DNA of 64,000 nucleotides from Pararge aegeria (GCF_905163445.1 NC_053181.1:20310001-20374000); one strand, 5' to 3'. Shown: positions 33,197 through 42,959, counted from the first letter of the stretch. Notes: generated by a model from the sequence alone, not told the origin. Program-made: numbers and translations.

Positions 33197-34080
33197 TATT
33201 AGGTTTGGGAAAAAGTTTCTTCGCATTTTTTAAGAAAATTCAAAACATTTTTTGATCGCGACAAGTAGTTTTGGCAGTCCTCTCGTGATGTTAAACTGAC
33301 ACTGCCTAAAGAATTCGGAAGAGACCGAAACAGGTGGAAATCTGAAGGTGCAAGCTCAGGACTATACGGCGGATGCATTAACGCCTCGCAGCCAAACTCT
33401 CCTCATTTTTGCTGAGTGGCTAAAGATGTGTGAGGTCTACCGTTATTATGATGAAAAACCACACCTCTTCTTGTTATTAATTTCAGCCGCTTTCTCTCAA
33501 CTTCTTGCTTTAATCTCATCAGTTGTTCGCAGTACAGTTCAGAATTGATGGTCCTGCCTGGTGGCAACAGCTCAGATTGAATAATGCCCTTCCAATCCCA
33601 TCACACACGCAGCATCACCTTGTTGCGAGTTAACCCGGGTTTCGCCACAGTCTGTGAAGCCTAACCGGCCTTTGACCACCACACTTATCGCACGTTCTTG
33701 TCGTACATGATCCACTTCTAATCACCAGTTATCAGCTTCTTCAAAAATGGTTCAGTTTCATTACGTCGTAATAAAGAATCACAAATGACTACACGGTTCA
33801 TTAGGTTTCTTTCAGTGAGCTCGATAGGTACCCAAATATCCAGCTTTTTTGTGTACCCATTTTTTTCAAATGCGCCAAAACTGTTTTGTGGTTTATTCCC
33901 AGTTCTTCAGCTACGTTATAACTACTGATATGCCGGCCTTCTCCAGTTTTTCAAAAATGGCATCCATTTTATCCGTAATAGGGCGCCCAGAGCTAGGTGC
34001 ATCTTGGATATTAAAATTTCCGGATTGAAAACGCTTAAACCAAATTTATGCTACTCTCACAGACGCTGCGCTAGGTCCAT
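33197..34080 (-). pseudogene. Mariner-type transposase remnant
   Basis: The left end TA|TTAGGTTTGGGAAAAAGTTT is a typical mariner inverted-repeat start next to a TA target. Minus-strand translation in several frames gives mariner hallmarks: SVRVA-IWFKRFQSGNF, DAPSSGRPITDKMDAIFEK and later VWWDWKGIIQSELLPPG. Frameshifts and stops break the gene. The N-terminal end and the right inverted repeat are missing, so it is 5'-truncated and inactive. Confidence 0.85.
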
Positions 34081-34735
34081 AATTCATAATTCATTTATTG
34101 CATAAACTGTAAATATTATGGTCTTATGAGCTAGAAGTTTGGGGCTTACAGTTCGCCATTTCAGGCGTGCAATATTATTTAAGCAGTGAGCTTATAAATA
34201 GTTACATATTATAATATATACATAAAAATCGCTATTTTTTTTCGTCGCGGCTTGCGTTGATTCTTTACCTTTTTTTGTAGTAAAATTTTAAAATGTATCG
34301 AATTCCTTCATTAGATTCCCTCGTCTTCACAGTACGAAAATAAATAGAAATCACACATTTTCCAACTTTGAATTTGGAATTATATTCTTTAAAATTCAAA
34401 CTTTTAAAGATACCACTCCAGCCAGATACAAATAGTTTGCCAAAGAGATTTTATTACAAGTTCATACATACTATAATGCGAAAAGACTTTTTCCCCTACC
34501 TACTCTACATAGATTTTTTTTTGAAATCGCTTAAAACTAATACGAGATGCGTGCCGGAGATCAAACACGGTCCACCAAAAGGGAATCCGAAGTACTAGGC
34601 TATCGCCACTTTGTTAGCTGATTTCATATTTATACTTGACTGAATAGGCAGATGGCTTTTCTGATAGTAAGTAGACGAGCATTTGATATAAACAGCAGCA
34701 CTTCTCAAGGCATGCAAGGAACACGCCATAAAAAG
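34081..34735. other. No gene seen
   Basis: AT-rich DNA; the 76-codon frame at 34368 lacks support. Confidence 0.4.
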
Positions 34736-35088
34736 TGCTACCCTGTGTCCATCATATCCTTAGGCGGAGGGGCCTGTAATTACACCTCTCTTCAAAGCGG
34801 TAAACAGCATTGTAGCTTGGGGGTAATACTTCCTGGCTGGGTTCTCCTTCCACAATGTGAAGGGGTTGAGGCCGTCCACCACGCCGCCCCGTGCGGATTG
34901 ATGGACTTCACATCTTTGAGAACATTATGGAGAACTCTCAGGTATGCAGGGTTCCTCACGATGTTTTCCTTCACCGTTGAAGCAAGTGATATTTTAATTG
35001 ATTAAAACGCAAATAACTTAGATTAGTTGGAGGCGCGTGCTGGGAAACGAACTCAGCCCCCGAAGGTGAAGTCCAAGTTCTACTACTA
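34736..35088 (-). mobile_element. SINE with (ATGATG)n-type end, with extra 5' sequence
   Basis: 'accacgccgccccgtgcgga', 'ggagaactctcaggtatgca', 'gatgttttccttcaccgttg', 'aagtgatattttaattg' and 'gaactcagcccccgaaggtg' form a reversed SINE body and head. The preceding 'cataaaaagtgctaccctgt' to 'gtagcttgggggtaat' belongs to a different lepidopteran repeat joined to it. The 117-codon frame here is repeat-derived. Confidence 0.65.
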
Positions 35089-35464
35089 CAAAAATATTTT
35101 ACTTGAAAACAATAATAAATATTATTTCGACTAAATATAAAGTGAAACAAAGAAACAAATTGAATATATGCAATACCCCTTTCAATGTTGAAACTTATGA
35201 AACTCACTTATCTGTCTGGGATTCGTAAAGGATCCCTTTTTAGGGCTTGAAGATTTGTTTCAATGAAGTTATATTAAGTTCGAGTATTTTCCAAGAAAGT
35301 ATTTTTTTTCACATAAATATGGAATGCTTTGTAACGAGTATTTATTTATTGATCGAACGAAATGTTACGGTTCACTTGGATTTATGTAAACTATGTCTAG
35401 TGTCTATCCGTAAGTTTGTCAGAGCTATCCATAAAATTAGGTGTTGCAAGTAAACAGCGTTACA
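35089..35464. other. No gene seen
   Basis: Flank of the transposon at 35469; unclassified. Confidence 0.4.
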
Positions 35465-35468
35465 AATT

Positions 35469-35497
35469 GAGGCCATGAGAGCCAGAGTGGCCTAACT
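35469..35497. repeat. Left terminal inverted repeat, 29 bp
   Basis: It starts GAGGCCATGAGAGCCAGAG and is identical over 29 of 29 bases to the complement of 40236-40264. It embeds the motif GCCAGAGTGGCC, related to subterminal motifs at 35682-35694, 40055-40077 and 40163-40175. Confidence 0.95.
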
Positions 35498-35743
35498 ACT
35501 TAAACAATAGTTTTCAGTAGTAAGGAAAAAAGAGAAGCCCATATTTCAAATAATTGTAACTTTAGAAAATATTTATATTTTATTGTTTTTTATTGCCTAA
35601 GTCTCTTCATATGTTATATTCTTTGTTTTTTAGGACCTATGTCAATCCTAGGTACCATTATTATTATTATTTTTTATAGATAGGCCACTCTGGCATTTGG
35701 GGTTTAAGATTAATTTAAAAAAATAAGCAGTTAGTCCAAAGTA

Positions 35744-35749
35744 TTTATT
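35744..35749 (-). promoter_or_regulatory. Polyadenylation signal AATAAA
   Basis: TTTATT on the plus strand gives AATAAA on the minus strand ~44 nt after the transposase stop codon, inside the left end of the transposon. Confidence 0.5.
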
Positions 35750-35792
35750 ATAATAAAAGTATCCTTACATTAATAAACCTTCCTTATAAGCA

Positions 35793-37898
35793 TCAATCAC
35801 TATCTATTACTTCATCTTCCACATGCAAATCATTACCTACCGAAGCACTATCCTTAATATTATTATAAAAATCATGAAGTACCGGGGGAATGTATTGAAG
35901 AAGTTCCACCAAATCCTTTTTTTTCTCCACACTTATTTGTCTACCCAATGGATACAAAAGATCAAGCTGTAAATTAGCTATGGCAATAGAATTTCTTTTT
36001 TTCAAGTCCACACTTTCAAACAGGACCTCTTCATTATTTGAATATTTAAAAAATATTGTGAATGGGTAGTTCTTGTGGTACAGGAGCCACTGAATATTTA
36101 GCCACTTTACTTTTGATTTCTCTGCAGTGACTTTTCGATTGGTTATATTATTCTCCAATTTTTTGGTTGAATAGAAATCTTCTTTGGCCATTTTTATAAT
36201 TTGAAAGGGTTTTTTCTTTCTTGCAGTCTTTATTACTTCAATCCAATCATCAGGTACGAAAATATTCTGAAAATATTTTTTCTTTTTTTCTATTAAGCCA
36301 AAGTCCTGATCACACGCCAAATAAGAATGACCGCTTACAAAAAATTTATGGTCAATATTTTCCACAACATAGTCTGGATGACTAATAATATATTGACAAA
36401 GAGTGGCCATTTTTATATTGCGATTTTGGCCACCACATTGGTCAGAATATAAAATTAACCTTTTGGTCTTAACATTTTCTTTAATGTATCGCAATAAACA
36501 AGAGCCTATCTCCTGTGGTCCTCTAGAGGCTACAGTCTCATCCCATACACACATTGTTGCGTTGTCATTTGCAGCATCATGTATACCTAGTACATACGTC
36601 CACAGCTGCCTTTTATAATAACACACTCCCGTTGACACTACTGGAGTAGGCAATGTTTTCATTAGGTCGAATACAATGACAGTGACATCTAAGTCTTCTT
36701 TAGCAAGGTTTTTATCTTTCTTGTAATTATCTTTCGCACTGTCAGCTTTTGAGAGGTGTAACTTTTTTTGTAACTCAAGCTGGTACTTTTCTTCTAGTGA
36801 ATGAGCTGCATCTATCTTAATCTTCAAATTGTCACATTTCTTGCATGAATCGGATACAGGTGCATGGAATGATAAATTAAATTGTTCATTAAATATTTTC
36901 CGGAACATAAAATCGGATACCTTTTCTGACTCAGAAATATTATCACAGTACATGGAATACATTTTTGGTAAACTTAGATCTGGAGCTAAGAACCTTCTGT
37001 TCATACTCTTGTGTAGTGTGTAGTGTGATTCATACTTAGGAAATTTATCAATAAATGTTTTTACTTTTTGAACTTTTTCTTCAGATGTCTTATTGACAGG
37101 AACATGCTTTCCTCTTCTATCAATAGGTGGTGTAGGAATGGACAATTTTGTTTTTAAAACTCTGGATATTCTTCCATCAGATACTGCAAAAACTTTTTTA
37201 AAGAATTCTTTACATACCGTAGTATACAAACCATCGGAATTTGGAATAGTATATACTCGGGTATTGGAGCGTCTAGACTCAGTTTGTCGGCGATCAGTGA
37301 GAAAAGAGCATCTTTTTTTAGGTAACACTTTTACCAATGAAAATAAGTAAGATGACTGCAAAGTAAAACTTTCCATGGCATAAAACCTATCGAAGAGTGC
37401 TTTTTGCTGTGCAGCACCAACTTTATCGTGGCATTTTAGTCCACATCTACATGGTATATCTGTGTTTATATTTTTCGAAGGTACAGTTTTGCCTTTTGCA
37501 TTCACATATTCCTCACCTCTCGCGCGTTTTGCCTTGCGTATATTCTTTTTCCACTTATGTGGCTGTCGAACTCGCTTTCTTGGCTTCCGTTGCTCTTGGT
37601 CGTTTTGAGGGTCTTGGTTGTTTTGAGAGTGGTTATCTTCTAAAATATCAATTAGATCCAAGGGAGTTGGCGATGGCGATCTGGATGGTAAATACTCAGA
37701 GCCTGAATCTTGATATGGGTCTTCCTCATCCACTCCGAAGATATCTGAAAGTAAAGTAATTTGCTTACGAAATAGTAGACTGACAAAATTAGTTACAACA
37801 CTCAATTGACTGACAATTTTTCTTATCAAAATCATGTTTTGCTTACCTTGCATTGTGTTTTCTATGTTACTAGAGGTTCCAGCTTCCATGTTATCCAT
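35793..37898 (-). CDS. DDE-type transposase of the Sola-like transposon
   Basis: The frame is 701 codons. The N-terminus is acidic then basic (RKPRKRVRQPHKWKKNIRK at 104-122). A Cys/His motif CRCGLKCH lies at 150-157 and a second CKKC at 352-355. The catalytic core shows FDLMK (D411), LILYSDQCGGQNRN (D486) and HSYLACDQDFGLIEK (E537), a D-D-E order with a His-containing block between. 'SDQCGGQN' and 'GHSYLACD' belong to a domain widespread in insects and annotated as an uncharacterised DUF7869-like region; assignment to Sola is inference. Codons 17-51 coincide with an intron (37745-37846), so the expected protein is 667 residues. The start is the first ATG (37898), followed by MDNMEAGTSS. There are no breaks. 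Confidence 0.85.
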   Translation of the reverse strand: MDNMEAGTSSNIENTMQGKQNMILIRKIVSQLSVVTNFVSLLFRKQITLLSDIFGVDEEDPYQDSGSEYLPSRSPSPTPLDLIDILEDNHSQNNQDPQNDQEQRKPRKRVRQPHKWKKNIRKAKRARGEEYVNAKGKTVPSKNINTDIPCRCGLKCHDKVGAAQQKALFDRFYAMESFTLQSSYLFSLVKVLPKKRCSFLTDRRQTESRRSNTRVYTIPNSDGLYTTVCKEFFKKVFAVSDGRISRVLKTKLSIPTPPIDRRGKHVPVNKTSEEKVQKVKTFIDKFPKYESHYTLHKSMNRRFLAPDLSLPKMYSMYCDNISESEKVSDFMFRKIFNEQFNLSFHAPVSDSCKKCDNLKIKIDAAHSLEEKYQLELQKKLHLSKADSAKDNYKKDKNLAKEDLDVTVIVFDLMKTLPTPVVSTGVCYYKRQLWTYVLGIHDAANDNATMCVWDETVASRGPQEIGSCLLRYIKENVKTKRLILYSDQCGGQNRNIKMATLCQYIISHPDYVVENIDHKFFVSGHSYLACDQDFGLIEKKKKYFQNIFVPDDWIEVIKTARKKKPFQIIKMAKEDFYSTKKLENNITNRKVTAEKSKVKWLNIQWLLYHKNYPFTIFFKYSNNEEVLFESVDLKKRNSIAIANLQLDLLYPLGRQISVEKKKDLVELLQYIPPVLHDFYNNIKDSASVGNDLHVEDEVIDSD
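37745..37846 (-). other. Predicted 102-nt intron in the transposase gene
   Basis: On the minus strand the sequence reads CAAG|GTAAGC at 37846 and TTACTTTACTTTCAG| ending at 37745, canonical donor and pyrimidine-rich acceptor. It is 102 nt (34 codons) without a stop, so the frame stays open whether or not it is removed. The residues it would encode (hydrophobic IVSQLSVVTNFVSLLF) fit poorly between two acidic segments, which favours splicing. Confidence 0.7.
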
Positions 37899-37924
37899 TT
37901 TAAGCCATTAATTGCAAGAAAAAC

Positions 37925-39970
37925 CTTCGTTCAACATTCAATTCAATTCTTGTTTATGGCTTTTGTCTGCGCCAACTGGGCACAAGGTATTTCGCCAATG
38001 TCTTGTAGATGAAGAAGGCACGAAGGAGATTGATCGGTGAAACTAATGAAAAGTTAATTTTGAATTTGTACCAAGAAATAGTTGTTATTAGCTAGTTAGC
38101 TCTTTAACCTAAGGACACAGACAACACATGCATATATATCTTACACGGATATTTTTTGTACATTATACTTTAATTTTATTACTTACTATATATTTACATA
38201 AAAATCTACAATAAGGACTGAAAACAAACATTAAAAAACATTTAACACTCAAAGGACGGGGGACTTTGGGAGGAAGAATGGTGGGATTATGAAGGTTAAC
38301 TCATGTTTCTTGGGACGTAAACTTTTACAGTTCCACTGTAGCAGGGTTATTGGGCCCATTTTGGAGTAGTTTAAAAAGTTGGCTTAAGTTTTTGGCAACG
38401 TTGGGCGGTAAGGGAATTTCACTACATGGAGCGACAATACTAAGTAGAAATTCGGAGATAAACTCAAGCATTTTACCTTGGGAGGGAGGGTTCTCAACAT
38501 TGTTGTTGAGAGCGCATCCATTAGGAAGGGATGAGGAGTAATCACCGACAATAGTCTGAACAGCTTTTTTATCGTAGCCCTTTGCTAGAGGAGCTCGGGG
38601 ACGAGGAGAGCGGAAAACTGTTTGCCGGTAGGAGGTTTTGGAGGAAGTTACATTAGTAGGAGTAAACATTTCTTTTGTTATCTCAGCATAGGACCTGCGG
38701 ACAGGAGGAAACTGAGATGATGCTTCAATGTAAGATTTATTATTCTGAGACATGACCATTTTAATAGATTGCTGCCTGGAGAATTCTGGGCAGTCTTTAT
38801 CAGTAGCAAAATGACTACCAGAGCAGTGTAAACATGTAGATAATTCCTTGATGACCAAACATGAGTCACCTGTATGGGGCTGAGCACATCTGTAGCATCT
38901 GGGCTTAGATCTGCAGATTGTTTTAATGTGGCCAAAACGGCAGCAGTTCTGGCACTGTATTGTTGGAAGTTTATATGTTTCAACTGGCAGTGAGGTGTGG
39001 TATGAATATACCTTAGCAGGAAGCATTTGCCCCCTGAAGGTTAGGACAACAGATTGGGTAGGCACCCAAGTGATGACACCCTCTGTGACAGATTTTCTGT
39101 TCAGTCGCCTTGATTTCAGAACCTCACCACAGCCAGGCGGGAGCTCTAGCGAATCAACAAGCTCGTCCATCGACCAGTCCACGGGAACTCCTTTCACCAG
39201 CCCCATTCTGGTTATGTTGTATGTGGGAATTATAGCTCTATATTTGCATAACTTCAAAACTGGACTAACCAGAAAGTTGTTGGCAGCTTGGGCAGAAGTA
39301 AACTCTACAGTAATTTTGTTGCGGCCTATATTTTTGACGCCGTCGTGGATAATTGAACCAATTTTGTGTTTGTGCAAGAATTGACCGAAATTTATAGCCC
39401 GTAATGACGCTCCAGAGGATGGGTCCTCCACTTCCCGTGAGACTTGGACGATAAAAGGCCCATTATCATCGTCAGAGTATGACTTGGCGCCTTCGGTGAA
39501 GGAAGGATGTATGTAAAGGCTTTGAACGGATGGGTTTACCTGAGTAGGATCAGTTATAGTTTTTTTGGCCGCATATACGTTGGTATCCTCTCCTTGTCGT
39601 TTGCGAGACGAGGCTGATGCCCCCGGGTCGGGCGGCTCAGGAGGTGTATCTAGATCCATTTTACTGGAAACACTATAACTACAGACACATAATAAATATT
39701 TAACCAACACCAAATACGGTTAGATTTATACGAATATCACCAATAACAACTATTTCTGCTGCTGTGTAAATTCACATAAAACACCGAAATTACACCGGAA
39801 TCTCACTAACACGTGTGCACAAATTGACAGGCCAAGTTACAGTTCAATATAAACAACACCAAATCCTTTTCAAGACGAGTTTACAGTAAAATCAAAGAAA
39901 AATTTGAGAAAACCGCGTCCGCCATGTACGAAGTTTCCCGCCGAAAAAAAAAGAAACTTCGTTCAACATT
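37925..39970 (-). mobile_element. ORF1-only LINE derivative nested in the transposon
   Basis: CTTCGTTCAACATT occurs at 37925-37938 and 39957-39970, a 14-bp target duplication. Between them lie ~2.02 kb with a minus-strand 5' leader (~300 bp), one gag-like ORF and ~385 bp of 3' sequence ending in a short AATTG repeat (gaattgaattg) at the left. Length of duplication, orientation and simple-repeat tail are LINE traits. No endonuclease or RT frame is present, so the copy must have used proteins of another LINE. Loss of ORF2 could have happened before or after insertion. Confidence 0.82.
38325..39659 (-). CDS. Gag-like ORF1 protein with three CCHC knuckles
   Basis: The frame opens at 39713 (462 codons), but the ATG at 39659 (MDLDTPPEPPDP) is the likelier start, giving 444 residues. 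Positions here follow the long form. Residues ~85-240 form a two-part RNA-binding-like region (FIVQVSRE, INFGQFLHKHKIGSI, ITVEFTSAQAANNFL). Knuckles follow: C254-C257-H262-C267, C273-C276-H280-C285 and C294-C297-H301-C308. The C-terminal third is Ser/Pro-rich. This layout is that of ORF1 of Jockey-, I- or CR1-like LINEs: nucleic-acid binding and RNP formation. The frame is intact. It lies inside the DNA transposon, upstream of and in the same direction as the transposase gene. Confidence 0.85.
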   Translation of the reverse strand: MDLDTPPEPPDPGASASSRKRQGEDTNVYAAKKTITDPTQVNPSVQSLYIHPSFTEGAKSYSDDDNGPFIVQVSREVEDPSSGASLRAINFGQFLHKHKIGSIIHDGVKNIGRNKITVEFTSAQAANNFLVSPVLKLCKYRAIIPTYNITRMGLVKGVPVDWSMDELVDSLELPPGCGEVLKSRRLNRKSVTEGVITWVPTQSVVLTFRGQMLPAKVYSYHTSLPVETYKLPTIQCQNCCRFGHIKTICRSKPRCYRCAQPHTGDSCLVIKELSTCLHCSGSHFATDKDCPEFSRQQSIKMVMSQNNKSYIEASSQFPPVRRSYAEITKEMFTPTNVTSSKTSYRQTVFRSPRPRAPLAKGYDKKAVQTIVGDYSSSLPNGCALNNNVENPPSQGKMLEFISEFLLSIVAPCSEIPLPPNVAKNLSQLFKLLQNGPNNPATVEL

Positions 39971-40235
39971 AAAAACAATCACGCGGCAAACTATGACAGT
40001 TTGGCCTAACGTCAAAGAAATGTCAATTTAATTAGTATTGCCATAGTGCAAAAATGGCCTAACTCATTTAGGCCACTATAGCGCTACCAAACTTTTAAAA
40101 TTTCTGATAGGCTGTGGTAGTAATACTAATTCCATCTATGAAAACAATATTGAACTAATTTTAGGCCACTGTGGCGCTATGACTTTTGCCGTTTAGAGCA
40201 GTTTTTTGAATTAAAATCAGTATTGAAAAAATGAC

Positions 40236-40264
40236 AGTTAGGCCACTCTGGCTCTCATGGCCTC
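40236..40264. repeat. Right terminal inverted repeat, 29 bp
   Basis: Complement of the left repeat, ending GGCCTC at 40264 and followed by AATT. Subterminal TAGGCCACT motifs lie at 40069-40077 and 40163-40175. Confidence 0.95.
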
Positions 40265-40364
40265 AATTAAAAGTACATTATTTATTATTGTTTGAAAGCA
40301 CTTTTACTAGTAGAAAACTTTTTATTTTATGTACCTTGATAACATATGGGGCTGTAAAATTCAA

Positions 40365-40556
40365 ATTCAAATTTAAACATTCTTTAATAATGTAGGCCTA
40401 TCACAGGCTTTATGAAGCGTTCATATATATATGTTTACATAATTGTAAGGGTATGGTGATAACATCGTTAGTCAACTTAAACCTAAAGCTACGAGGGTTC
40501 GCGTCCAGGTGTAAGAAGAGCCCACAACAAACTTTTCTGTTATCACCATCTCACAG
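40365..40556 (-). repeat. GTGAGATGGTGATAAC-family repeat, reversed full copy
   Basis: It starts with the reversed tail 'aaattcaaattcaaatttaa', then 'gtaggcctatcacaggc', 'gaagcgttcatata', 'ggtgataac...', 'cctaaagctacgagggt', 'aagagcccacaac' and ends gttatcaccatctcac. The internal 'gtatggtgataac' and terminal 'gttatcaccatctcac' form the inverted repeat. Confidence 0.75.
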
Positions 40557-40689
40557 TAAATTAATATTAAGCTTCGAGGTAGAGCAATTCACACCCATGC
40601 TTTTATATAGTTCATGTTATCCTTAACATTGTAATAGGATTTTTCAAAAGTAACTTATATTGATTTCCGAGGGCTGAACATTTTACTTA

Positions 40690-40862
40690 AACGGCGGCCA
40701 ATAGGAATATTTTTTTTTTTATTTTTTTTTTTATTTTTTTTTTTAATATTTATAGACGAGCGCTTGACTGCAATCACACCTGATGGTAAGCGATGATGCA
40801 GCCTAAGGTGGAGCGCGCTTGCCTAGAAGATGCCTATTCACTCTTGATTTGAAGGTACTAAT
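40690..40862 (-). repeat. Poly-T tracts and reversed SINE-type repeat
   Basis: Three T12-type tracts separated by A (40710-40745) precede 'gacgagcgcttgactgcaat', 'cacctgatggtaagcgatga', 'tgcagcctaaggtgg' and 'atgcctattcactcttga', a repeat in reverse orientation that begins at its A-rich tail. Confidence 0.6.
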
Positions 40863-40914
40863 GTTATATTAATATAGAATTTAAAAATAAAAAAACTTCT
40901 GACTTTCTACTATT

Positions 40915-41110
40915 CATGCTCTTTCATTTGATGCACATATTGAGGGAGTTGTAAAAAAAATATGTAATCCGCCATTTTGTGACGTCGGCCGTCTTGGACT
41001 GATCTTCAACAAACATAGCTCAGAACACCTTACGTTAGCAGGACTAATTCACGTTTCAAACAAAATCATAATCGGTACATCTGTTAGGGGAAAACGATAC
41101 TACAGCCAGA
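40915..41110. repeat. ATCCGCCATTTTGTG-motif repeat, copy 2
   Basis: 'atatgtaatccgccattttg', 'cggccgtcttgg', 'tcttcaacaaacatagctca' match 9286-9640. Confidence 0.5.
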
Positions 41111-41205
41111 CATAGGCGTCAAACTTATTGAGCCCCTTCGTTTTCGCGTCGGGGTTTGTCATGTTTTCAAGGTTCGCTTATGTTCAAGTATGCGATTTCC
41201 AGCAT

Positions 41206-41425
41206 ATAAATAAATAAATAAATGTACAAAGTAAGCGTAGCTTGTGTTATGGGTACTAAGATGACTGATGAATATTTTTATGAATGATATACATAAATAC
41301 TTATAATATACAGATAATCCTGGGTGTTAATACTGAAAAACATTAATCTTCATCACACAAACATGTTCCAGTTGTGGGAATCGAACCCACGGCCATGGAC
41401 TCAGACATCAGGGTCGCTGCCTACT
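41206..41425 (-). mobile_element. SINE S1, copy 6, decayed
   Basis: Reversed copy from the (AAAT)n tail to 'gcagggtcgctgcc'-like sequence; the 'ctacgacaatacacacatcg' part of the 3' end is missing. Confidence 0.75.
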
Positions 41426-42217
41426 GAAAGCATGTGTCTATCTTTTATGTCAACCTTAAAAGATAGACATATAAAGAACAACAATTTTTAATACATGATT
41501 TTATCGAAACTTTGAATTTTATCGCAAATGGTTTTTTTTTTACCCTTTGAGAACCAAAAGGAAGAAAAACTTATTGGTACACTTTTGGTCTTAGCGTGAT
41601 GATATATAGCCTGTAGCCTTCCTCTATAAATGGGCTTCATCATTTCAGTTGCCGAGATCATCGAATTCAAATAAACAAACAAACAAACTCTTCACTTTTA
41701 TATATTAATAGAATAGATAGGAAAGAATAGAAAAACTTTATTGCAAAACAACAAAATAGGAAAAACTCAGAGAAAACAGTAATAGTACTTAGTGCTAGGG
41801 TGCAATGGCGGCCTTATCACTAAAAGTGATCTTTTAAAGGCAACCTGAGTAAGATATTAGTACGAAAAGTGTTATAAATTCCATACTGTCAAAGAAATAA
41901 AACTTTTAGCTAACAAAGAAGCTAAAGAAATATTAATATAAGTAAGTCAAACACATTAAAACTTTAAGCCTTAATTATTAAGCCTTATTACCCCCGAGGG
42001 TGCTATACTGTAAATTTACAATTTCGCGAAGTTAAAACAAGGGGGCGAGTATTTATTCGGGCCCAAAGCGATTAAGTTTTGAAATTAAGATTTTGTTGGT
42101 TACATAGAGGTATGCGTTTATTGGTGTAATTATGTTGTACATAAATCTCTAAAGGTAACTAGTTTTTACACCTTTAAGTTACTCGTAGAAAGTTTTTTCG
42201 TGTCCAAACCCTTAAAC
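41426..42217. other. No gene; LINE 3'-end relic
   Basis: 'agaatagataggaaagaata', 'aaactttattgcaaaacaac', 'ggcggccttatcac' and 'tcttttaaaggcaacctgag' at ~41705-41850 are a reversed LINE 3' UTR. The rest is unclassified. Confidence 0.45.
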
Positions 42218-42531
42218 CACCGATTTAAGAACATACAGAACCTTCATTCAACCATTATTGCATGCAGTGCATTGTGTCCAAAAACAGTAAAAACGCCCTG
42301 CGTACGTCTCACTACACACCTACGGAATGTTGCTAGCGCACAAACTTTTCCCATTTTCTCTATTTTAAGGTAAACGTTTAGAACATTAGAGGAAAAATAA
42401 TTACTGTCAACTGCTAAATGTAACGAAGCGACTAACCACGTTCAAGAAACACTGCTAAAGTGGAGTGGTTGGACGATTCAATATCGGTCGTGTACACGCT
42501 TTCTGTATGTTCTTAATTCTGTGCCTTAAAT
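42210..42531. mobile_element. hAT-like MITE, CACAGAATTAAG family, copy 3, with 8-bp duplication
   Basis: The element spans 42218-42523 (306 bp). The left end is caccgatttaagaacataca and the right end tgtatgttcttaattctgtg. The flanks ccttaaac and ccttaaat match at 7 of 8 positions. The body matches copies 1 and 2. Confidence 0.82.
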
Positions 42532-42669
42532 ATACTTCGTAAATAGCCCTAACTTAATTATAATTACGAATGTGAGTTTGTTTGTATGTTATATTTTATT
42601 TTAGCCTTGACGCAGTGATAATGTCAGAGATGGTATCGGGCCTTTCTGTTAAGGGAATGGCAGTTAAAT

Positions 42670-42772
42670 TAAACTCATACAAAAAATCGGCATCGGCAGC
42701 CGGGGATCGACCTGGGACTTCCACTTGTTAGGCCACAACGCTCACCACTGCACCAGGGGGATCTTCATCTGT
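42670..42772 (-). repeat. tRNA-like SINE head with body stub
   Basis: The minus strand reads 'cctggtgcagtggtgagcgt' (box A) and 'gtcccaggtcgatcccc' (box B), then body sequence 'gccattcccttaacagaaag' and 'gataccatctctgacat'. Confidence 0.6.
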
Positions 42773-42959
42773 TACGCTTTCACGCCTTAACTTTTCAATC
42801 TATCAGTATAAAACGTTGTATAAACTAAGTCACGGATATAGACATAGCGCAGGTAAAACTAAAACTACAAATAACAACCTACGGAAATCAAAGGTATTTT
42901 ATTTACAGTCTCTCAGAAATCAAATCGCACTGGTATTTATACCAAAATACCCATCGACA

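Larger units (their letters stand above)
35465..40268 (-). mobile_element. Sola-like DNA transposon with perfect TIRs and AATT duplication
   Basis: The element occupies 35469-40264 (4796 bp). Its 29-bp ends are perfect inverted repeats starting GAGGCCATGAGAGCCAGAG. AATT flanks both sides (35465-35468, 40265-40268). It carries a DDE-type transposase gene on the minus strand. A 2.03-kb LINE-derived insertion (37939-39956 plus one duplicated target) interrupts the 5' leader; without it the element would be ~2.76 kb. GAG termini and an AT-rich 4-bp duplication fit what is remembered of the Sola superfamily, which is inference. Intact ends, duplication and gene suggest recent activity. Confidence 0.88.

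Noticed and set aside
34652..35005. 117-codon frame
   Set aside because: It lies within fused SINE-type repeats in reverse orientation.
36403..37759. Plus-strand frames of 64-120 codons
   Set aside because: They are antisense shadows of the transposase gene.
38325..39713. Two-gene transposon with gag-like accessory protein
   Set aside because: The 14-bp direct repeats and AATTG tail around the gag-like ORF indicate a later LINE insertion rather than an original transposon gene.
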